A stretch of 64,000 bases of DNA, taken from assembly GCA_018907035.1 (NCBI GenBank), contig JACCIC010000002.1, positions 3,955,001 to 4,019,000 on the forward strand, in the 5' to 3' direction. Below are positions 49,987-62,822 of this stretch, one piece after another. The notes beneath the pieces are model-generated. The model saw nothing but the letters and a program-made list of their open reading frames with translations, made no database searches and was not told the DNA's origin. The stretch is from Sycobia sp. Sy_11. Lineage: Eukaryota; Arthropoda; Insecta; Hymenoptera; Epichrysomallidae. The number at the start of each line of letters is the position of its first letter. Positions within the stretch are counted from its first letter, which is position 1. The position numbers and the translations under genes are program-made.

Positions 49987-52900
49987 ATGGCGAAGAAATC
50001 TTCGTCCGATAAGAGCTCGCAAAATGAGGATCAAGGCAGTACAATGAGTGATGATAATATAAATCCGGACGAGCCGCCCAGCTTCAGCGATCCCGAGGAC
50101 TTCGTGGACGACATCGATGACGAAGGTAAGTCAATCTTAATGCACGAAACTTTATAGCTGGATGAGTGCCGCGTGGATGAAAAGCCGCTGCATATGGCTT
50201 TGAATTTGCACAAATTTCAATGAATTATTGACAAATCAGATTCAAAATTATCGAGTTCTGGGGCTAAAATGATCTCCTTCAGATACGACATCAAAATCGT
50301 ATTCATGAAAATGATTGTATTTATTATATGTCGAATCGGAAGTTTTAAGGTTAGATAACCTTAAAATGCAATGATAACTATAGTTGCACAATTAATTTTG
50401 CTTGCATCATGATAGTATATCAATTGATCAATGAATAATATATTATAACAGACTTAGGTCAATTAAAAAAATCAAGATAGTCGCAATAAAAAATATTATT
50501 TTAATTTATTTATAATTTTACTAATGGAGTAAATTACTATTTCAGAACTCTTAGGTGATGTTTTAAAAACAAAACCATCGGAAACAGATGGGGTTGAGTC
50601 AGTTATTGTCATCGATGGAGTACCTATAGTTGAACCAAAACGTTTAGAAAAACTCCAATCTGTTATTGAAAAAATCTATGGCAAATTTGGAACTATTGTC
50701 AACAAATATTATCCAACCGATGAAACAGGAAGTACAATAGGGTAAAGTAAAACATAATCATAAGTACTAAACAAATTAGAAACAAGAATAGTCTACAGGA
50801 TTTCTTATATCTGTATAAATATTGTTTTTAGATATGTCTTTTTTGAGTATAGTAATTCAACTAGTGCTCTTAATGCTGTTAAACAAGCAAATAATTACAA
50901 GATTGATAAGGTGCATACCTTTAAAGTCAATCTTTTCACAGACTTCAAAAAGTTTGAAAATATTTCTAAAGATTGGGAACCACCTGAAGTTCAACCTTTC
51001 AAGTCTGCTACTGATTTACATAGCTATCTACTGGATCAAGATGCATATGACCAGTTTTGTATTGTGGCTGGTAATCCCTTATCAACCACTGTTCAAATCT
51101 GGCAGAACTGTCAACCTGAACCAGTTTCTCTTCAAGAACGCTCTGTAAGTTTAACTTGACAAAGTGAATTTTTTCATTATTATGATTTAGTTAAATAATA
51201 CGCTTAGTTTTAATAAATTAAACTTAATTTATTGTTTAAAATAATAAAAATTTTCAAATTTTATTTAATTTTTTTATAGTGACCTAATATCAAAAAGATT
51301 GATTAGTAATTAAAAATAATGAAATAAAAATGATTGGTTTTTTTATAGTCGCTGCTAAAACTTCTAAAATATTATTATGTTATTAATATTATTACTATGC
51401 TAAGTGAAATATTATTGTCTTATACTTAACTTTACTATATTGATTTATAATAGTTATTAACAAACATTGGTTTTTCTTATTCTTATTAATATAGCGATGG
51501 ACAGATACCTATGTCAAATGGTCGCCTCTAGGTACATATTTGGCCACTTTCCACAAACTTGGTGTTGCTTTATGGGGTGGTCCACAGTTTATTCAGCAAG
51601 TAAAGTTCATTCAGAGGGGTGTTGAGTGCATTGATTTCTCACCATGTGAACGTTATCTTGTCACTTATGCACCACGTGCTGAAGCTAGTGAGAAACGTTT
51701 AATTATGTGGGACATACTAACGGGTCAGGAGAAGCGTGCTTTCTGCCCCGAAGGGCCAAACATTTGGCCAATCTTTCGTTGGTCATACAATGACAAATAT
51801 GTTGCTTACATGGGAGAAGATGTTCTCAGTGTCTACGAAACTCCAGTAAGATATGTTTTCATATTTATCAAATATTTTTATAAAATTCAATTCTATAATT
51901 GCTAATAAATAAAACGAAATTTTATTGAAAATAAAAGACAATTTAGGCTATTTTTAGATATCAAAGCAATATTTATTTAATTATAATTATAATTGTAATT
52001 AAAATTAATTAATGATAATGAAATAAATGATATAAAAATTAAAAATTTCAGTCATTCGGTCTATTAGACAAAAAAAGTATCAAGATACCAGGAATTAGAG
52101 ATTTTAGTTGGTCCCCAACAGATAATATTATAGCTTTTTGGGTACCTGAAGATAAAGATGTACCTGCTCGAGTCACACTTATGGAAATACCCAGGTAATT
52201 AGAATTATAACATTCTTACAATGATATAAAATTATGTATAGATATTATCAACATTTTGAGGATATACTGTAAATTTATTTCTTTTTAGTCGAAATGAAAT
52301 TCGTAAGAATAATCTATTTAATGTTGCCGATTGTAAAATTTTCTGGCAAAAATCTGGTGACTACTTGTGTGTGAAAGTAGATCGGTTTGCTAAGAAAAAA
52401 GAAAAAACTGAACAAAAGTATACAGTAAGTAATATTGGTATATAAAATTATTTATAATCCTATTCATAACAATAGTAGTTGTACCAATTTTTGTATTTTT
52501 GTTATGTTCATATTATAGTTTTCAAAATGATAATTTGAGAATTTTTAATATATTGTAATTTATCATTTGCATACATACTTTATTCTTTTTCTTTGATTAA
52601 ATCTTCAATACTTACTTAAAATAAGTAAAACTTGATGTATTTTAATATTTGCAATTTTTATGTAGTATTGATTTTTAAGTTATAATTACAAATGGATTCT
52701 AAACTCAGTTGAAAAGCTCTTAAATGAAATAAATTGGTAACTGCTTTCATCATCCAAACTGTCAATATAACTGCAGAAGTTTTTCATATACTTACCACAA
52801 GTTTCATTTTCAAACATTCATACATACTTTCTCATACAGATAATTTTTATATTTATTAATTGCTAATATTTTATTTAAAAAATTTTAGGAAAGTTGTAAG

Positions 52901-54915
52901 TTTCAAACGTTGCAGCACTTTCAGGGAATGTCTTACAACTTTGAAATTTTCCACATGCGTGAGAAACTCATTCCTGTTGATAGTGTAGAGATAAAAGAAC
53001 CCATTCATTCTTTTGCATGGGAACCTATAGGCAATAAATTTGCTATTATTCATGGTGAAGTACCTAGTGTAAATGTCAGTTTTTACGAAGTACGTTGCGG
53101 ACATGGTCCCGCACTGCTCAGTAAGCGCTCTTTATTTTATTTTACATGAAACAAAGGACAATTTTCTTTAAGCATTTTTTAATAAACAAGTTAGAAAAAA
53201 TAACAGTTAGCAAATTAGAATTCCACTATAAAAATCATTATATATTATATATTAATATAATAAAAATATATATATTTAAACTAATAAATATTTTTATCGG
53301 TTTTACAGTCATTAACAAACTAATAATATAATTATGATTACAGTCAGTATTATCCCTGTGGAATCTAAAATATAAATTTTGATTTTAATATTTTAGGTCT
53401 TATATTTCAGATTCCATAGGGATAATTATAAACAAAGACAGTTAGGCTGCCATCATAATTCTATTCTTAATTTGCTAAAAAGATTGTAAGATTAATAAAA
53501 ATATTTATTAGTTTCAAATGAATTATCATTTATGAACTGATGTAAAATAAATGATTAAATAATAAACAGGAAATGTACTAGGCTAATATTGTTGTATTAT
53601 ATTCCCATTTCAAAATTGCCCTTTTTGTTTGTTTATTCCTAAATAATTTTTTTAAATCTAAGATTACATCATGTTCCATTACAAAAATTTTATTATATTT
53701 ATAACAATATTTTAATGTAATTATTCTATATTCTAATCTAGAAAAATTGGAAAAGAAGGCGTGCAATCATCTGTTCTGGTCGCCAGCTGGTCAGTTTATA
53801 TTATTAGCTGGTCTCACTACTATGTCCGGTGCTCTAGAATTTATTGATACCAACGATTTTACTATTATGAATTTAACTGATCACTACCAAACATCTGATG
53901 TTGAATGGGATCCAACTGGCCGGTAAGTTGGATTATACTTTACTTGGTTAAAATAGCCTGTTAAGTATAAAATAAATGTGATTTCTCAATTCAACACTAA
54001 AAGTAAAAATAAAACTTTTGATAAAGCATAAAAAATAAAATTTTATTTACTATAATAGTAGCATTTATATGTTTAGTATATAATAATGCATTAGATCTAA
54101 ATAGTTTGTTTTTCTAAATTAAATTCAAAGTGTTACAAAGGATTGCTTAATTTAATCGTTTTTATTTTTATAATTTTTTTATGACAATTTTATTATTGCA
54201 CTAAAATCTTCCTAATTACTAAATAAGTAATATTAACGCAAACAAATTTTCATGCCCTTTTTAGGTATGTAGTAACTTCTGTATCAAGCTGGAAAACCAG
54301 TGTAGATAACGGTTATTGGATGTGGACTTTCCAAGGAAGAATTTTAAAAAGAGTGAATCTCAATCAATTTAATCAATTTCTGTGGCGTCCAAGACCTCCA
54401 ACTTTGCTTGCTCTTGAGCAAATGAAAGAAATTAAAAAGAACCTTAAGAAGTATTCTGCTCAATTTGAGAGCAAGGATCGCCTACGTCTAACGCGCGCTT
54501 CCAAAGTAAATCAATGAAATTTGAAAGTTTATCTGAAAATAATTTTAAACTATAGTTTTTTCATAAATGTTTTTAATTTTTACAGGAATTAATAGATAAA
54601 CGCTGTGCACTCATGAAAGAATTTGAGTCGTACCGTGCAAAACGTGTAGAACAATATAACAAACAAAAGAAACGACGACTTGAATTACGTAAAAGTATGT
54701 ATATAAGGATATTTAATTATTTTATAATTAAACTTTAACTATTGTCAACTTATTATATTGCATATTTCTTAGAATTCATTATATTGAATATGTAAAAACT
54801 AATTTACAACTTTTCAGATATTGACACCGATGAATTAGATTCAGACACTAAAAATATGGATGAGGAAGTTGTAGAATTTTTCATCAAAGAGGAATCTTTT
54901 CTTAATGACAAATAA
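49987..54915 (+). CDS. eIF3b: Eukaryotic translation initiation factor 3 subunit B (712 aa)
   Basis: Core scaffold of eIF3, which recruits mRNA to the 40S ribosome. Eleven exons: 49987-50125, 50546-50741, 50832-51144, 51495-51845, 52052-52194, 52289-52424, 52889-53120, 53742-53922, 54265-54505, 54586-54694, 54818-54915. All are GT-AG and in frame, total 2139 bases. The acidic N-terminus precedes an RRM (about residues 60-150, [12 protein letters not shown] and a GYVFFEY strand split by a splice), then the beta-propeller (about 170-610), with [48 protein letters not shown] and WMWTFQGR. The C-terminal helix region has [10 protein letters not shown] and DTDELDS, which in the family contacts eIF3i/eIF3g. 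The start ATG follows AACATGGCG, a good eukaryotic context. AATAAA at 55113. The gene looks intact; intron 7 contains a hairpin repeat. Confidence 0.97.
53349..53426. repeat. Short inverted repeat (hairpin) in eIF3b intron 7
   Basis: Arms 53349-53375 and 53400-53426 are reverse complements over 27 bases with two mismatches (ATTATCCCTnTGGAATCT in the first arm), with a 24-base loop. Weaker pairing continues outside (AATTATGAT / ATCATAATT). It could be a small foldback transposon (MITE) or an RNA structure. Confidence 0.75.
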
Positions 54916-55899
54916 ACAGATATTTTAAACACGCATCTGTTTTTATGTAAAAACTAACAGTGATCCTTAAATTTACTTCAATACGGATAAAAGATTTATT
55001 ATCAAAAACTTTGGCGATCTTTTATTCGTAGAAGCATACAACCAAGATAAAGTATTTTAAAAGTGCTGGTGTAGCTGGATTGTGGAAAAGCGAATATTTC
55101 TGCCGACTGCCGAATAAATACAAAAAAAGACTAATCGAATCGATTACTCTTATATAAATAATGACGATCGTAGTGAATCACGGACAATTTATTTTTTATC
55201 ATTATTATTATATTGGATTCTACCATATTCCTTATAGGATAGTACGGTATCGTAATAATCGGATAATTGGTTTTCCAGATTTCATGAGCACACAGCATGC
55301 GAAGTTTTTATTTGTTTTATTTAAAAATAAATATAATTTGGTCGATTTAGAAATTTGCCTTGCATTTTATTACTTGATTTTACCTTGAAAATAAAGAAAG
55401 TTTCATATGATCAAAAACTGTTTGAACCAACTATTTTTAAAATTAATTTAAAAAATTGTCTGAGAGGTTTAGGTAATTACTAAATATTTATTTATTATAA
55501 ATTACAAAATTAATTTTTTATACAAAATAAAAATATATTAATAAAATTTTCTGAACTACAAAAATCAGCCTAATGAATTGATTGAAGGTATATCAAAGAT
55601 GCATCCATTTTTAAGAAAACACAATACTTCTCGAATTATTTTTTACAGATAATATCTCATTTACATTTTAAACTCATTTAGAAGATCGATTCAAAAGAAC
55701 ATTAATTTACTATTATTAGTTTGCATTGTTCAAATCAATGAAAAAAATTAAAATTAATATGTAATTACAATCATAAATAATATTCAATTATTCAATGCAA
55801 CAAATTTCTTGTACTTCATTTATACACTATTGTCAAGAAACCCAATTTCTTTATTAAAAATGAAATTAGTAAATATATTTATGTTAGTGTAATTTACTT
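54916..55899. other. Convergent 3' region between eIF3b and PGS1
   Basis: Holds both 3' UTRs: AATAAA at 55113 for eIF3b (+) and AATAAA on the - strand at 55850-55855 for PGS1, 45 bases past its stop. A 75-codon frame at 55161-55388 has no domain and is not called. Confidence 0.7.
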
Positions 55900-58253
55900 T
55901 TAAAAGTAGTAACGGAAAAAAAATACAGCTACGCGAACCCAAGCAGGTGGTATTCTATCTTTTTCTGAAAATGTCCTTTTTGATACTGGTGTTGCACTGT
56001 TAAAAAGCCTTTCAAATTCATTCTGTAAAGAGTCTTGTAGAGTTTCATTTCTTGTAACAAGTGCTATCTGAGTTTCTAAATCTCTTTCAACAGATCGATA
56101 ACCTTAAAGTAAAATAATAAAATTAAAATTCAATGAAGAAACTTAATGTTGAAATAATTTAGATTTAATCTTTGCTAATAAAATATTGTTACATACCAAA
56201 ATTAGGAGATCCAATAAGTGTGAATGAAGGTTTTAATTGACCTGGCATTGAGTACCACATTCCTTTTGCATGATACGTCCAGCCAGGTTTAATAAACTCC
56301 CACAATTTAATTCGACTATTTTGTTTACTCTTTTGACACAATTTAAAAAACGATTCTTCAATTTTTGTATAAGCTGCTGGAATTCCACCTGCTACACCTT
56401 TTGCTCCTAAACGTAGTTCAAAAACAAGAACTTATCAACTATCAAATAAAAATTGAGCTGAATAATTTTACTAAAAAATATTTTACCAAAGAATCCATTC
56501 GCCTTGGGGTGTGCTGTTAAAAGATGACAATCTGCTTTACATGTTTTTAGAATTGCATTTTTGTATTCAGTAGTTAAATTAAAATATCCTGTGGCCAGTC
56601 TTAATGTTGCACCTTCTGGAGCAGATTCTAATAACCTCAGTGTTACTTCACTATCATGTTTTATTTTCAATTGACCCATTTGAATTAATGGAAAGACCCA
56701 AGTGTCATTTCTTGAAATTTCTGACAAAACAAATATAACCTGGTATAACATTAAGCATTATATCATTTGTGTACTTAGACATTGATATTAGTTTACCCGT
56801 TTCATATAATTCTGAACGCTTATTAATTTCAGATAAAAAAAGGTTTCTTATTTTAGAGGAAGCCTCATAAGCAAATTCGTCGGTAGTACTTTGAAAAGGA
56901 TGTGAATTTATTTTATTACTAAACTGTATATTTCCATCAGATTGCAACTGAAAACTGAATTCTGTTACTTGTTGAACAAGATTACAATAGAAGTCACATA
57001 GATCTCTGCAATCTTCAATCATAAAGTAACGATCTTGTCGATTACTAAAGTAATCATTACTTAAATTTGCTCTAGATTTAAAAATTCAGTAAAATTACAG
57101 AAAATATATACTATTTAACTTCACTAAAGTGAATATTTATTTTAGCCTCAATGCCTTACCCACTAATAATGAGAGTATCATCAAATAAATATAATTTCAT
57201 ATGTTGTAATCCAATGAGTTCATTGAAACGATTAGGTATAAGTTTTTTTAAGAACCCTCGTAATCTAGGTGTATGATATAGAAAAATAGTACAACAATGT
57301 CCAAATTCACCTTCTAAAAGGGGCCTTAACATGTTTTTTGAATTTGTTTTTCCTCGTGAACCTCTCATAAAATCTAAAAGAATATTTACTTTAACATTTC
57401 CTTTACTAGATTCTATAGTTTCTTGAATAGATTTCACCTGAAAAAATAGATCGATTTAAATTAAAACATAAATGACTGAAACTTACAATTTTTTTAATGA
57501 TCTTGGATTAGAATAAATATAAATTTTATGTTAAGAATTATATAAAAATTAGGGAAAAATCAAGAATTAAACTTTTGTTTAAATATGTGAACTTACCAGT
57601 TCAGCTTCCAACTTTCCATTACCTAAGTATAAGGAAGCTAAGGTGATTCTTTTTTTGGCAGTTTTACACTTCTTTAATAAAATTGTATAAAATTCTGATG
57701 GTTCATGAATTATTTTGATCTATAAAGAAATAATTTCAAATTTTATTCGTTGCATATTTTTTTATAAAAACAGCACAAATGAAACCTTAGAACCATCAAC
57801 TGGAAAAGCAGGTGCAGCCTTGTGTAGCCATGTAAGACTGCTGATTTCAACTGGTACAGACTCCAGCTCTGCAATTTTGTCATCTTCCAAAATTGCTGTT
57901 TGCATTTTACTTCTAATTATGCAAATTGAAATTTTATGCTTTTGAAGCTTAGTACTAGAAAACCTGAACACAAATTTTTATAACTAGTAGAAACTTATAA
58001 ATGTTAACTAAAAGATATACATGCTTCATGATAATATTATATATAATATAAGTTATATAATAAAAAAGAAGCCAAATTGACAATAATGTTTTATCATTAA
58101 TAAAAGAAGAAATTAATGGTTGGTAAATAGAAATCATTTTTCACAGAAATTGATGTGCAGAAGCCTTTGTGCCAAATGTCAAATAATAAAATTGAAGGTT
58201 AGAAATAAAACAAACCTTCTCAGAGACTTAATGCAAATAGAAAGACCTGACAT
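55900..58253 (-). CDS. PGS1: Phosphatidylglycerophosphate synthase PGS1, mitochondrial (512 aa)
   Basis: Makes phosphatidylglycerophosphate from CDP-diacylglycerol and glycerol-3-phosphate, the committed step of cardiolipin synthesis, in mitochondria. Eight exons, high to low: 58253-58216, 57963-57786, 57719-57597, 57437-57160, 57071-56797, 56720-56487, 56406-56197, 56102-55900; total 1539 bases, all in frame. The basic N-terminus with LRRFSST across the first splice fits a mitochondrial targeting peptide. The two phospholipase-D-type HKD motifs are present: GLQHMKLYLFDD with SGANLS (about residues 195-215), and YHAKGMWY with GSPNFG (about 420-445). Other family blocks are LLDFMRGSRG, DTWVFPLIQM, ATGYFNLT and GAKGVAGGIPAAY. 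Length is close to the human enzyme (about 556). The first donor is GTTTGT and the second GTTTCA, both non-optimal. Convergent with eIF3b. Confidence 0.96.
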
Positions 58254-58627
58254 AACTCCGGTAAATGATTTTTAAAACAAACAATTTGGATAACTTCTTT
58301 GGCATACGAATAAAAATTTTCAGTAAAAATAATAGAAAGGTAATCTTAGTACAAGAAAAAGCGTTAGCAAAGAAAACACATTTAGTGACGTTTGACTATC
58401 ATTTATGTGATACACTATATAAGTGCATCAAATTTAAAAATAATTTACACGAATTACTCTTAACTTAAATAGTATGAGCATTCATCGAATTTGAAAGAGA
58501 AAATACTTAAAAAGAGAAATGAATATTCTGGAAGTTTTGGCTTTCATATATAAATATGAATATTTTGACGTATAATATATACGCATAATATCAGCTATAA
58601 GGATATTACTCATCCCTATAATAATTT

Positions 58628-58900
58628 ATGTGTTTTGTTCTTTTTTGGCATAACAAGTTAAATATAAATTTTAAGAATAATGTTGCATGTTTTATAGCTG
58701 GATCAAAAATGCAAATATTGAAACGGCCGGAATTCAAACATAAAATTTTGGTGCATGCGCACGGCAACGCGGCCTTATATGCGCATTGTATATCAGCATC
58801 TCTGGTACTTAAAACGGCGATGGAAAACCAACGAGAAGGTATAGATTCTTTTATAAACGAACACAATTCTTATGGGCGAGTATGTCATCAACAAATATAG
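58628..58900 (+). CDS. Short ORF head to head with PGS1, unrecognised
   Basis: Open frame starting within 400 bases of the PGS1 start, on the opposite strand, as in shared bidirectional promoters. An acceptor-like TTTTATAG precedes ATG 58709, and GAGAAG followed by GTATAG at 58839 could be a donor. If so, this is one exon (about 43 codons) of a longer gene. The segment is less AT-rich than its surroundings (CGGCCGG, GCGCACGGCAACGCGGCC). GNAALYAHCISASLVLK weakly recalls small mitochondrial CHCH-type assembly factors (NDUFAF8-like), but the expected cysteines are missing. I do not assign a function. Confidence 0.33.
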   Translation: MCFVLFWHNKLNINFKNNVACFIAGSKMQILKRPEFKHKILVHAHGNAALYAHCISASLVLKTAMENQREGIDSFINEHNSYGRVCHQQI

Positions 58901-61440
58901 TTCGCCTTCAGCCGTAGGATGGCGATACCATTTTGATGTATAAATATCAGCTGTAATTAGGTTTTGCCAGCATATATGCTATCTGGGCAGCCAGGCACGT
59001 TGCCGGGTATTGCTATTTATTAATATAGCGAGAGCGAGAATAAGTTTTCCTTGTAATTGGATGCATTTGACGGCATGACAAATTGGTGCTTATGTGAACG
59101 GCTTGACAAATTTAATAATTTATTTTTATTATAGAAAATACTCATGTTATATTTAATTTTGAATTATTTTTCATGAAACTGATAAATGCAAGATTAATGA
59201 AATTAAACGTTTTAAATTTTCTAATTAAAAATAACGCAAAATAAATTATGAAATATTTAAAAAATAATCACTGCACTCAAAATATGTTTATTAAAATATA
59301 TAATAAAATTTACTTAATAATAAAATTAAAATATGAAAAAAATTTACTCAGAGTAATATTTACCTACAATAACATAGTTTTTATTTTGCATTGGATAAGT
59401 AGCCTTTGTAAATTTATTTGAGATTTGTTAATTTTTGGAACAGATACAGTTTTTGTGTATGCGCACGTGTATCAGGATTATACAATAATCTAAGGGCTCC
59501 GTTGCTACATCTATTTTATAACTGTCTCTGATCGAATGCGCAATTAAAAAATTAATTTATTGTAACCACATATTATTGTGATTTTCCTTGAGAAAGTCTA
59601 TCTGATAATTATAAAAAAATCTCATTAAATATTGATACATTGAATTTTTTTACATGTGAATACAGTTATTAACTATCCGAATAGTACTAAATTTTTTTGA
59701 ACAGGTAACATACATATCGTATGTAAGGGATCCCCATAAATATAAATGTCTTCCATCCGTTAAATTATTTTCAAAATTATCATTATACAATTTATAAAAA
59801 TTACTTAATGAAAACTGTAAACATTATCGAAAAATTTATTTTTGAAATATATTTGGAAAAACAATTACTGTATATTAACAAATTGACAATATGAAGAAAG
59901 GGGATTATTTTCATTAACCTTATTAAAAAATCAAAGTATAGAGATATAATGTATCGTTTTTTTATGCCTTGTTTTGCGGACTCTTAAATCTTGTCGATAA
60001 GACGACAATGGTAGGTTGCAGAAAACTAAAAACTTTTTTAATTTTTTAAAAAATATCTATAATTCATTTCTTCTAGTAAGTAGAATGTGATCGGATATCG
60101 GAATCCCGAACACAAGCGGCATAGAATTTCTTTATATAAAAGTTTTATATAAAGACTATGACTTCATGAAAATATTTGGTAAAAACTTTCATCTGAAAAT
60201 CATAAAGAGTGAGAACTGTATTAAATAATTCAAGTAAAATATATATATTAGTTCAATCATTCTCTTAGAAATCGCACACCAACCCGAACTTGACATTTTA
60301 TAATTATCTGAATTTATTTCCAGCTTCTATACGTAGAAATAATTGACATAGATTTCAGCAGTTTGCTTGAAATTTTTTTTTCTCGAAAATATTACATGAA
60401 TATTTAAAAATTTGGTAGATTTATCATTCAACCTTCATGTTTCAAATTGATTATCTCATCTGCATCGATCACATTTATGGTATATTGAACTTGTTCAGTT
60501 TGAACTATATTTTATCATATGTATTTTATTGATTATGTTTATGAGCCGGGTGTTTAAAAGGATTTTTGAATTTTGAAAATCGGCTGAGCCAATTACTTGC
60601 AAAGTTGATTTTGCTACTACGGAAGTATATATTCCGAATCGAAAGTATATATATATAGACTACATAACTTATAATCGGAAATATTTAATAACTTTTGATC
60701 TAATAGAGAACCCATCTTTTTTGAATGTGAATTTTTTAGATGAAAGAATACAGAACAAAATAGTATTTCCCACAATCGGTTAAATTTGGGGGTTTTTATA
60801 TTAATTATTTAAACAATTAATTGGTTTATACTTTTAAATTTTTCATAGAAAATGAATATATATCACTTTATAATTAATAAATTTACAATCAATCCGATAT
60901 TGCGTTGATGATTTCGCCCGTGGCCATCCGTTCTCCTTTCTCATATCCTTTTTACAGATCGGTGGAACCTCACAAGAAAACTGTCGAGGTATTAAGTCTG
61001 TATAAAATTTGTTTGTGTGCGCGTAAATAAATACATTAAATGTAATTTATCATAAGATATTTTACGGCGTCACAACATATATATATATAATATACATATA
61101 TTAATTTTTCTCTTTTCTTATGGATTGAATAGGTGATTTTATCAGTAGATAATTCACCTTATTCCGATATAAAATTATAGTATTTTTCAAAAATCTTGGT
61201 ACGTTTAAACATTATTAATTAAGAATACTTTTGCCTTTGCTTCTGTATTCGATTTGATGATAATTATATACTGTTGCCGTGGGCCGTGGGTGTTAGGCCA
61301 ATGTAAAAGAGTTTGTATGCTGGCAAAAAAACTTCACTCGATTTAAGCCAAGCAAAGAGAATTTGATTAGTAAGGATATATAAAAACATGTACATCCTGG
61401 TATTCCCAAACTATTTAAAAATTGTTTTGTCCTTTCATGT
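58901..61440. other. AT-rich intergenic stretch
   Basis: No gene or element recognised. A GC-richer stretch at 60905-61000 contains a possible acceptor-exon-donor pattern (31 bases) too short to judge. Confidence 0.4.
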
Positions 61441-61930
61441 AAATTCGATTTAATGATGTAAATTTAATTCCACTTTCATGTAACGCATCGACGATTGCGG
61501 CTCATTTTTGACGACTTGACATACTTTCCCTATGATCTCTTCTTTAGTGGTTCTCTCGACCGATCCGAACATTTCTCGTCATTGAGGTCTTCCCTGCCGT
61601 CTTTGAAACGCGGAAACCACTCATTAATTGTAGCATGAGATAAACAATCACTATCAAATAGTTCTTGTATCATTTGATATGTTTCGATAAAAGTTTTGCC
61701 TAATTTAAAACAAAACTTGATGTTAACTCTTTGCTCAATGCCCATATTCCAACCAACAAACAAAACACCCTCTCACTTGAGGTGCAGTAACTTCTACTCG
61801 TCCAAATACCATTAAATTTTGGCAGACTGTAAATATAAAATGTCCCTTTTGAATTCGCATGGTCACAAATAAGTGCGGACAATATTGAACACCTGTTTAA
61901 AAAGCCTGGGAACTTTCGAAACAAATTTTT
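61440..61930 (-). mobile_element. Mariner element 5, N-terminal transposase fragment
   Basis: On the - strand, 61745-61530 encodes a mariner-type helix-turn-helix: QRVNIKFCFKLGKTFIETYQ, then SHATINEWFPRFKDGREDL. This is the N-terminal DNA-binding half. No catalytic residues follow, and no inverted repeats were found. It is not from the same copy as elements 1-4. Confidence 0.72.
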
Positions 61931-62059
61931 ATAATATTTTATAAATAAATAACATATTTACATATAAATTCCTTTGACCGACCATAATTACAATATATTA
62001 TAACGATAAATATATAATCAAATATGTTACTTATTTATAAAATATTATTTTAAGAAAAT

Positions 62060-62450
62060 ACTTTCAAGCAGCTGAGAACAGCCAGAGACGGCTGAATGTG
62101 AAGCGATAGATATCCAGCTTCTTGGTGATTCCTCATGAATGAGTCGAGGTAAATCTAAAAGGGCAATTGACGGATATTTTCACAAAAGCATTAGTCAAAG
62201 ATCAATAGAATAGATTAGTTACGGAAATTATACATTTTCGAAGTTAAGACTTTAAGAAGCTGACTGGGACTCGTTCTATGACAATGAAGACGAGCCGGCA
62301 AAATACTGACCTGACAAGTTCGCGTCAAGTTGACCTTCAGCGAAAGACGATCTGTCTAAATTGAAATATCAAATTGGTGTTCATATAAGAGCGTAAGATA
62401 CGCGCATATTCGTAATAGATAACTGGTTTAATAAATAGTTAAATACAAAA
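62060..62450 (+). mobile_element. Copia-like 3' end fragment
   Basis: Contains, across frameshifts, the end of a copia polyprotein: near 62150-62205 a frame reads LKGQLTDIFTKALVKDQ, the typical LADIFTKAL motif before the 3' LTR. Sequence after 62230 may be LTR, but no second LTR is visible. It could belong to the same family as the 45.5 kb remnant, which lacks this end. Confidence 0.6.
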
Positions 62451-62516
62451 TGAAACTAACACTTATTTTCTTTATTGTTGCTCTCTGTATAAATGTTTGC
62501 ACTAATATAATGTAAA
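62451..62516 (+). CDS. Signal-peptide micro-exon or micro-ORF
   Basis: A 21-codon frame, MKLTLIFFIVALCINVCTNI plus Met, ending in TAA, with strong secretory-leader character. AAT ATA AT is followed by GTAAAA, a possible donor, so it may be exon 1 of a secreted-peptide gene. I found no convincing second exon downstream on the + strand before the serine protease homologue on the other strand. It may be a chance ORF in retroelement-derived DNA. Confidence 0.25.
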
Positions 62517-62822
62517 AAATATCTTCATGTATATAGATATGTAATATTTATAAGACAATGATCCGAAACAGTTAACTTGATATTAAGACAGAGTATGAAA
62601 ATACAAGTAATATTTTCGCTCGCTCCTTGTATATCGTGACGCTAGATATCCCTCTCACGTGACTGATTCAAGCTAGCAAACCAGCACTCTGTTCTTTCAG
62701 TGTGTTCTCTCCCTTCGTTATTGACTGACGTGTTTTAGAGACGATTGAAGAAATCTTAATTTTACAATTCACTCATGATATATAATTCTAGTTTTACTTT
62801 TATTAGGTGTCCCACAGACAAT
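62517..62822. other. Short intergenic stretch
   Basis: No gene recognised. A pyrimidine-rich TGTTCTTTCAGTGTGTTCTC at 62690-62709 could be LTR-derived or an isolated acceptor. It includes the 3' UTR of the serine protease homologue on the - strand. Confidence 0.35.

Noticed and set aside
55161..55388. 75-codon frame between eIF3b and PGS1
   Set aside because: Lies in the convergent 3' UTR zone, AT-rich, no domain.
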